Shown in pieces: positions 34,580-39,839 of a stretch of 39,839 bases of DNA. A program made the position numbers and the translations under genes. The DNA is from Pseudomonadota bacterium. Its GTDB lineage: Bacteria > Desulfobacterota > Binatia > Binatales > Binataceae. Positions within the stretch are counted from its first letter, which is position 1; each line of letters opens with the position of its first letter. The notes under the pieces were generated by a model. The model saw only the letters and a list, made by a program, of their open reading frames with translations. It was not told where the DNA came from and made no database searches. Where the stretch lies: assembly GCA_021323675.1 (NCBI GenBank), contig JAJPKP010000019.1, positions 1 to 39,839 on the forward strand, written 5' to 3'.

Positions 34580-36283
34580 ATGAAAGCACTAAAGTTATGC
34601 GGATGCTGTCCTTCTTCGACCGCCACCCGTGATTTGCGTCAAACGGATTCATGCATCGAAGCCTCACCGGAGGAACTGCGCGTCATCCGCGATCAGTTGC
34701 GCCCGGTGGAAGAGCTGCTGGCAAAGTTGTTCAGTCCCCAGGTTTACAGCCGCGATCCGAAGAGTCGTGAAATTCGAACCGCAGCCGCCGATATCATCTG
34801 CGACCATTTTGACGGGATCGTCGCCGAATGGTTCGACTCGGTGGGAACGATTTTCGAGTGGGAACCGGACGCGCTCAAAGACGAGCAGCGCCACGAAAAT
34901 CTCCGCAACTCCCTGATTCGCTTCAACTCCCATCTCCGCGACCCCGATTGCCTCGACACCTACGTTTATCTGCGCCGTCATTGCCAGGAGGGCATGCTGG
35001 CGCGAGCCAAGCCTTCACAGTTCAACGCCATCCACATCGCCCTCAAGCAGATCATTCTCAAGCACGTCGCCACTTCGATTAGCGGAACGATTCAGTCACG
35101 GGTGCGCGATGCGGTGGTGGCGGCGATCGACGAACGGCGCCTGATGGTCTCGCAGTTCTATATCGAATCGCGCGAGCATCTGCTGCGCGCCTCCGAGGAA
35201 AAGTACCGCAATTCGATCAATCACGCGCCCGACCCGATGTACGAAATCGAGCCGGAGACCTGGAAGGTGCTGGCCGCCAACTCCGCCGCCGAACGGCTGC
35301 ACCAGATGATGCCGGGCGAGGAGCATCTGGTGATGGTGGGGCGGCCGATGACCGATTTTGTGCCCGAGGAGCTGCGCGACCAGGTCCGGAAGGCGCTGCA
35401 ACACGTGGTCGAGCACGGCCACGAACACGCGCCCGATGTGCCGCTCGGTCCATTCTTCTTCGACGTGAATTGCGCGCTTATCCCCTACGGCGACAAGCAG
35501 TTCATCCAGATGATCCTCCACGACGTGACCCAGCGGCGCGAGATGATGGATTCGCTGCTCAAAAGCGAGCGTCTGGCCGCGGCGGGCACATTCGCTGCCG
35601 GCGTTGCCCACGAGGTCAACAATCCGCTCGCGTCGATCTCGTCGCTGGTGCAATCGCTGTTGCCGGGCGAGACGGACCCGCAGCGCCGCACGACGCTGCA
35701 CACGATCCTCGCGCAAATCACGCGCATCTCCGGAACTCTCAAGGACCTGGTAAATTTCGCGCGGCCCGCCACCGGCCATCAGAAACTGATCGACATCAAC
35801 CAGCTCGTCGCCGATACGCTGCGCGTGATCAACTACGACAAGCGCTTTCGCGGGGTGTCGCTCGAACCGGTCCTGTGTCCCAACCTGCGCCCCGCCTTCG
35901 CGGACGAAAACGAAATTCAACAGGTGCTGCTTAACCTGCTTTACAACGCCGCCGATGCGACCCAGGGCGAAGGCAGCACTATCCGCGTCGTCACCGAAAA
36001 CAAGCCCGGCCGGCAAAGCGGCGACCGCCCGCTCATCGTAATCCGCGTGATCGACAACGGCATCGGCATCCCCCGCGAGCATCTCGAGCGCGTTTTTGAT
36101 CCGTTTTTCACGACCAAGCCTTCCGGTTCCGGCGTCGGCCTCGGACTGTCCCTGTGCCAGCGAATAATTCTCTCCAACAAGGGAACGATTCGCGTGGACA
36201 GCGAGCTCGGCAAAGGCACCCAGGTGACGATCATGCTTCCCGCCCATGAGATCGGCGCCGAGGCTCAGGCCGCGGCCCGATAA
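34580..36283 (+). CDS. Soluble PAS-containing sensor histidine kinase
   Basis: 567 residues with no membrane helix, so it senses an internal signal. Residues 30-205 form a helical N-terminal region of unknown type. A PAS domain follows at about 206-320 (NSINHAPDPMYEIEPETWKV to MILHDVTQRREM). The HisKA domain has the phosphorylated His344 in AGVAHEVNNPLASISS. The ATPase domain has Asn456 (NLLYNAADAT), the G1 box DNGIGIP (492-498) and FFTTKPSGSGVGLGLS (509-524). It is the AtoS/NtrB type. The paired regulator begins 11 bases after the stop. Both Cys8-Cys9-Cys10 and the N-terminal cysteines are unusual. Confidence 0.95.
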   Translation: MKALKLCGCCPSSTATRDLRQTDSCIEASPEELRVIRDQLRPVEELLAKLFSPQVYSRDPKSREIRTAAADIICDHFDGIVAEWFDSVGTIFEWEPDALKDEQRHENLRNSLIRFNSHLRDPDCLDTYVYLRRHCQEGMLARAKPSQFNAIHIALKQIILKHVATSISGTIQSRVRDAVVAAIDERRLMVSQFYIESREHLLRASEEKYRNSINHAPDPMYEIEPETWKVLAANSAAERLHQMMPGEEHLVMVGRPMTDFVPEELRDQVRKALQHVVEHGHEHAPDVPLGPFFFDVNCALIPYGDKQFIQMILHDVTQRREMMDSLLKSERLAAAGTFAAGVAHEVNNPLASISSLVQSLLPGETDPQRRTTLHTILAQITRISGTLKDLVNFARPATGHQKLIDINQLVADTLRVINYDKRFRGVSLEPVLCPNLRPAFADENEIQQVLLNLLYNAADATQGEGSTIRVVTENKPGRQSGDRPLIVIRVIDNGIGIPREHLERVFDPFFTTKPSGSGVGLGLSLCQRIILSNKGTIRVDSELGKGTQVTIMLPAHEIGAEAQAAAR

Positions 36284-36294
36284 CAGACGTGCCA

Positions 36295-37734
36295 ATGAGT
36301 GATCTGCAACAGGCGAGCAGCGCTCTGCGCCCCGGCCCCTATCGGGTATTGGTGGTTGAAGATGAACCGCTGATGCGGTCGATTATCGTCCAGCTCGCGC
36401 GCAGCGACGGATACGAAGTCTTCGAAGCGCCATCCGCGGAGCTTGCCCTCGACATCTTCGAGCGCGAAAAGATCGATGTCGCCATCCTCGACCTCAACCT
36501 GACCAGCGGCGGCAATGGCGTCGAGCTGCTCGGCAAGCTTCGCGACCGCGATCAGGAGTTGATGGGGATCATCGTCACCGCCTACGCGAGCGTCGAGTCC
36601 GCGGTGGAAGCGCTGCACAAGGGCGCCTACGACTACATCACCAAGCCCTTCGCCAACGAGCATCTGAAGGCGGTTTTGCGCAACGCGCTCAAGGAAAAGC
36701 ATCTGTTCCAGGAAAACCGCTACCTGCATCACGAGTTGCGCGAGAAGTACCGCTTCGAGAACATCATCGGCAAAAGCGACGCGATCGAGCAGATTTTCCG
36801 GATGATGGAAAAGGTCGCGCGCACCGATTCGAGCGTGCTGATCACCGGCGAGTCGGGCACCGGCAAGGAGCTGGTCGCGCGCGCCATCCACTTCAGTTCC
36901 GAGCGCGCCAACGGGCGCTTTCTGCCGATCAATTGCGGCGCGCTGCCGGAAAACCTGCTCGAAAGCGAGCTGTTCGGCTACAAAAAGGGCGCCTTCACCG
37001 GGGCCGGACAGGACAAGGTCGGCCTGCTCAAGGCCGCCGACAAGGGCACCGTATTTTTCGACGAGATCGGCGAGATGCCGCTGGCGCTCCAGGTCAAGCT
37101 GCTGCGCGCTCTGCAGGAACGGGAATGTTATCCGCTCGGCTCCAACGACCCGGTCGCGTTCGATGTGCGCGTGCTGTGCGCGACCAACCGCAACCTGGAA
37201 GCCGAGGTTCGCGCGGGACGCTTCCGCGAGGAGCTGCTTTACCGAATCAACGTGATCAACATCAACCTGCCGGCGCTGCGCGATCGCAAAGACGACATCC
37301 CGCTGCTCGCCAATCACTTCCTGCGCAAATCCGAAAAATCTCTTGGCCGGACCGGGATGCGATTTTCGAAAGGCGCGATACGCCTGCTGTTGAACTACCC
37401 GTGGCCCGGCAACGTGCGCGAGCTCGAGAACACCGTCGAGCGCGCCGCAATCCTCGCTGAAACCGACGTCATCCACTCGCACGACCTGCCCGACAAGCTG
37501 CGGTCGCCTTCCTCCGCCGCGGTCTCGAATATCGACAGCAACGGCCTGACCCTCGAGGAACTCGAGCGCGAGCACATCAAGCGCGTCCTGGAAAGGGTCG
37601 ATGGAGACAAGGCGCGCGCGGCGCAGGCGCTGGGGATCCACCTCTCGACGCTGTATCGCAAGGTGCAGCGCTACCGGCTTGACGAACCTGCCGGTTCGGC
37701 GGGCGCCGAAAGCGCCGCTCCGCGCCCGGCGTGA
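36295..37734 (+). CDS. NtrC-family sigma-54-dependent response regulator
   Basis: 479 residues from the ATG at 36295; the GTG at 36289 is an alternative. The receiver domain (15-130) has phospho-acceptor Asp66 (AILDLNL), Thr95 and Lys117 (YITKPF). The AAA+ domain (150-390) has Walker A GESGTGKE (185-192), the sigma-54 contact loop GAFTGA (232-237) and Walker B FFDEIGE, with WPGNVRELENTVERAA near the end. The Fis-like helix-turn-helix (ARAAQALGIHLSTLYRKVQR) is at the C-terminus. All catalytic parts are intact. It forms a pair with the kinase just upstream. The target genes are unknown; tatA and cstA lie downstream. Confidence 0.97.
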   Translation: MSDLQQASSALRPGPYRVLVVEDEPLMRSIIVQLARSDGYEVFEAPSAELALDIFEREKIDVAILDLNLTSGGNGVELLGKLRDRDQELMGIIVTAYASVESAVEALHKGAYDYITKPFANEHLKAVLRNALKEKHLFQENRYLHHELREKYRFENIIGKSDAIEQIFRMMEKVARTDSSVLITGESGTGKELVARAIHFSSERANGRFLPINCGALPENLLESELFGYKKGAFTGAGQDKVGLLKAADKGTVFFDEIGEMPLALQVKLLRALQERECYPLGSNDPVAFDVRVLCATNRNLEAEVRAGRFREELLYRINVININLPALRDRKDDIPLLANHFLRKSEKSLGRTGMRFSKGAIRLLLNYPWPGNVRELENTVERAAILAETDVIHSHDLPDKLRSPSSAAVSNIDSNGLTLEELEREHIKRVLERVDGDKARAAQALGIHLSTLYRKVQRYRLDEPAGSAGAESAAPRPA

Positions 37735-37806
37735 TGCCGGTAGCAATGCGGGTATCGGACAGATAGACTTAATTTATGGCGGTTCGGACGACCGCCGGAG
37801 ACGAAT

Positions 37807-38013
37807 ATGGATCTATTCGCCCCATGGCATTTGCTGATTATCCTGCTGATTATCCTGGTGATCTTCGGCCCCAATAAGCTCGGCGACATCGGCGGCGCGC
37901 TCGGCAAAGGAATTCGCGATTTCAAGCGCGCGATGAACGAGCCCGATGACGCCAGCAAGCCGGTTGCTGCGAAAGCCGAAGAACCCAAGCCCAGCGACGC
38001 CAAACCCAGCTAA
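37807..38013 (+). CDS. tatA: Twin-arginine translocase subunit TatA/E
   Basis: 68 residues. One N-terminal membrane helix (LFAPWHLLIILLIILVIFGP), the conserved FGP hinge, and an amphipathic helix (NKLGDIGGALGKGIRDFKRA) followed by a hydrophilic tail. TatA oligomers let folded proteins cross the membrane; ActB has a Tat signal. GGAG lies six bases before the ATG, and just upstream a hairpin (GGCGGT/ACCGCC, 37778-37783 and 37791-37796) could affect translation. No tatB or tatC is in the window. Confidence 0.95.
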   Translation: MDLFAPWHLLIILLIILVIFGPNKLGDIGGALGKGIRDFKRAMNEPDDASKPVAAKAEEPKPSDAKPS

Positions 38014-38096
38014 GTTTCCGCCGATCGCCCGGATTCATCCCTCTGCTCACGGCCGCGGAAACCCGATCGGTCTGCGGATTTCCGGATCCTTCGCGA

Positions 38097-38126
38097 TTGC
38101 ATCCTCTTCGCCACCCCTAATAATAG
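38097..38126 (+). promoter_or_regulatory. Possible promoter for cstA
   Basis: TTGCAT at 38097-38102 is followed by an AT-rich TAATAATAG around 38118-38126, giving 15 to 18 bases between hexamers depending on register. It lies 11 bases before the ATG, so a transcript would have a very short or no leader. Confidence 0.25.
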
Positions 38127-38136
38127 GCCTTTCAGA

Positions 38137-39839
38137 ATGAAGGTCGGCCGATTTCTTCTCTGGATCGCCGTCGCATGTGCGGGCGCCGGCGGCCTCGCTA
38201 TCCTCGCGACCGCGCGCGGCGAAGACGAACCCAATGTCCTTTGGTTCATCGTCGCCGCCGTATGCGTGTATGCGTTCGCGTATCGGTTTTATTCGAGCTT
38301 CATCGCGCAGCGCGTGCTCGAGCTTGACGATCGCAACGTGACGCCGGCGGTGCGGCTCGACAACGGACGCGACTACGTCCCGACCGATCGCTGGATAACC
38401 TTCGGCCATCACTTCGCCGCTATCGCCGGGCCCGGCCCCCTGGTCGGGCCGGTGCTGGCGGCGCAATTCGGCTACCTGCCGTCAACCATCTGGATCATCA
38501 TCGGCGCGGTGCTTGGGGGATGCGTTCAGGATTTCGTGATTCTCGGCTACTCCCTGCGGCGCGACGGACGATCGCTTGGGCGCATGGCTTCCGAGGAAAT
38601 CGGACCCGTGGGCGGATTCACCGCCCTCATCGGCGTCCTGATGATCATGGTCATCCTGATCGCGGTGCTCGGACTGGTCGTCGTCAACACGATGAAGCAT
38701 AGCGCGTGGGCGACATCGACCGTCGCCGCAACCGTGCCAATCGCCATGATCGTCGGGGTTTACATGACCCACATCCGCCCCGGCCGCCTGGTGGAAGGAT
38801 CCGCAATCGGCGTGGGGCTGATTGTGCTCGCGGTGATGGGCGGACGGTACGTCGAGGCCCTTTCGTTCGGGCATCTGTTCCAGATGGAAGCGCCGGCGCT
38901 GGCACTGTGGATCATCGGATACGGTTTCCTGGCTTCGGTGCTTCCGATTTGGCTGCTGCTCGCGCCGCGCGATTACCTGTCCGCGTTCATCAAGGTGGGA
39001 ACCATCCTCGCCCTGGCGGCCGGAATCGTCGCGATTCATCCGCAGGCGCTGATGCCGCCGCTGACGCGCTTCACGGACGGCAGCGGCCCGGTCTTCGGCG
39101 GCAAAGTCTTCCCGTTCGCGTTTATCACCGTGGCCTGCGGCGCAATCTCCGGATTCCATTCGCTCATCTCCTCCGGCACGACGCCGAAGATGCTCCAGCG
39201 GGAGACCGACGCGCGGCTGATGGGCTACGGCGGGATGATGATGGAGTCGTTCGTCGCGATTATGGCGATGATCGCGGCGGTGATGCTGCGTCCGGGCGTC
39301 TATTTCGCGATCAACAGCCCGGCAGGTGTCGTCGGCCACGCCGAAGCCGCGTGCGCGAAAATCACCGGATGGGGGTTTCCGGTCAGCGACTCGGAGATGA
39401 AGGAGCTGGCCGATGCGGTCGGCGAGGAAACCCTGTATGCGCGCACGGGCGGCGCTCCTTCGCTCGCGGTCGGGATGGCGCGAATATTCGCCAACTCGCT
39501 CGGCGGCCGCGCGATGATGGCGCTCTGGTACCATTTCGCAATCATGTTCGAGGCGATGTTCATCCTGACCACGCTCGATGCGGGCACGCGGGTGGCCAGA
39601 TTCATGCTCCAGGACCTGCTGGGCCATCTATGGGCACCCTTCGCCGATAGCGCATCGTATTTCAACATCGTCGCAACCTCGGTCCTGATCGTTGGCGCGT
39701 GGGGATATTTTCTTTACTTCGGCACGATCGATCCGCTCGGTGGAATCAATTCGCTGTGGCCGCTGTTCGGTATCGCCAATCAGATGCTGGCGACGATCGC
39801 GCTATGCGTCGCCACCAGCGCGATGATCCGAAGCGGCAA
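38137..39839 (+). CDS. cstA: Carbon starvation protein CstA family transporter (3' end outside window)
   Basis: 567 codons are present from the ATG at 38137 to the window end; family members reach about 700 residues. It is a polytopic membrane protein, with known members transporting peptides or pyruvate under carbon limitation. Family landmarks are the segments [39 protein letters not shown], and [14 protein letters not shown], as well as the [16 protein letters not shown] motif. The C-terminal part continues beyond the window. The kinase-NtrC pair upstream may relate to it, but there is no direct evidence. Confidence 0.96.
   Translation, partial: MKVGRFLLWIAVACAGAGGLAILATARGEDEPNVLWFIVAAVCVYAFAYRFYSSFIAQRVLELDDRNVTPAVRLDNGRDYVPTDRWITFGHHFAAIAGPGPLVGPVLAAQFGYLPSTIWIIIGAVLGGCVQDFVILGYSLRRDGRSLGRMASEEIGPVGGFTALIGVLMIMVILIAVLGLVVVNTMKHSAWATSTVAATVPIAMIVGVYMTHIRPGRLVEGSAIGVGLIVLAVMGGRYVEALSFGHLFQMEAPALALWIIGYGFLASVLPIWLLLAPRDYLSAFIKVGTILALAAGIVAIHPQALMPPLTRFTDGSGPVFGGKVFPFAFITVACGAISGFHSLISSGTTPKMLQRETDARLMGYGGMMMESFVAIMAMIAAVMLRPGVYFAINSPAGVVGHAEAACAKITGWGFPVSDSEMKELADAVGEETLYARTGGAPSLAVGMARIFANSLGGRAMMALWYHFAIMFEAMFILTTLDAGTRVARFMLQDLLGHLWAPFADSASYFNIVATSVLIVGAWGYFLYFGTIDPLGGINSLWPLFGIANQMLATIALCVATSAMIRSG

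Noticed and set aside
36265..37746. 493-codon minus-strand frame opposite the NtrC-type regulator
   Set aside because: The plus-strand gene has every catalytic motif; the opposite frame is a GC-driven shadow.
38482..39627. 381-codon minus-strand frame opposite cstA
   Set aside because: CstA motifs are clear on the plus strand; the minus frame is rich in His, Arg and Asp without a domain.

Overview
This is a GC-rich chromosomal window that looks like a free-living, aerobic, Gram-negative-type bacterium from soil or water. The gene set points to a deltaproteobacterium-like lineage, for example Binatota (Desulfobacterota_B) or a relative. That placement is inferred from alternative complex III joined to a caa3-type oxidase, LL-diaminopimelate aminotransferase, CaiB/BaiF CoA-transferase, isomerases of the kappa-GST type and NtrC-type regulators. 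No marker in the window fixes the taxon. No tRNA, rRNA, CRISPR array or intact insertion sequence was seen.

Layout. Positions 1-846 hold the 3' end of a sigma-54 activator and a small secreted protein. Arginine decarboxylase speA (minus) and pyrophosphatase ppa (plus) follow. From 3764 to 6641 there are three paralogous 2-hydroxychromene-2-carboxylate (HCCA) isomerase/DsbA-like genes with an HELGH metallopeptidase among them. An AT-richer stretch at 6665-7142 carries a decayed gene. Then come an ArsS-type radical SAM gene (minus), a GFA-fold protein, a DUF1054 protein, gpsA, a two-finger zinc-binding small protein and dapB. At 11695-14859 lie an internally duplicated membrane protein, a 12-helix His-containing membrane protein that resembles heme-copper/NnrS proteins, and an internally deleted HAD phosphatase.

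The centrepiece is 15148-26346, all minus strand. In transcription order it reads actA, actB, actC, actD, actF, coxB (CuA plus cytochrome c), a coxA-coxC fusion, coxD and ctaG. The genes are nearly contiguous, with three 4-bp ATGA overlaps. Together they should encode a menaquinol-oxidising alternative complex III joined to a proton-pumping A1-type caa3 oxidase. The usual monoheme subunit ActE is absent. The cytochrome c domain on CoxB may take electrons directly from the pentaheme ActA.

Divergent from this operon, 26880-29317 encodes dapL, folK and purN, converging on ispG (minus). An AhpD-like protein, a small helical hypothetical, a CaiB/BaiF CoA-transferase, a minimal HEXXH protein and another hypothetical follow. 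The right end holds a soluble PAS histidine kinase paired with an intact NtrC-type sigma-54 activator, then tatA and the start of the peptide/pyruvate transporter cstA, which runs off the window. DapB and DapL together indicate the one-step aminotransferase route to meso-diaminopimelate and lysine.

The main points for follow-up are the ActE-less ACIII-caa3 operon, the orphan His-rich membrane protein and its duplicated neighbour, the HCCA-isomerase trio, and the decayed gene at 6665-7142.
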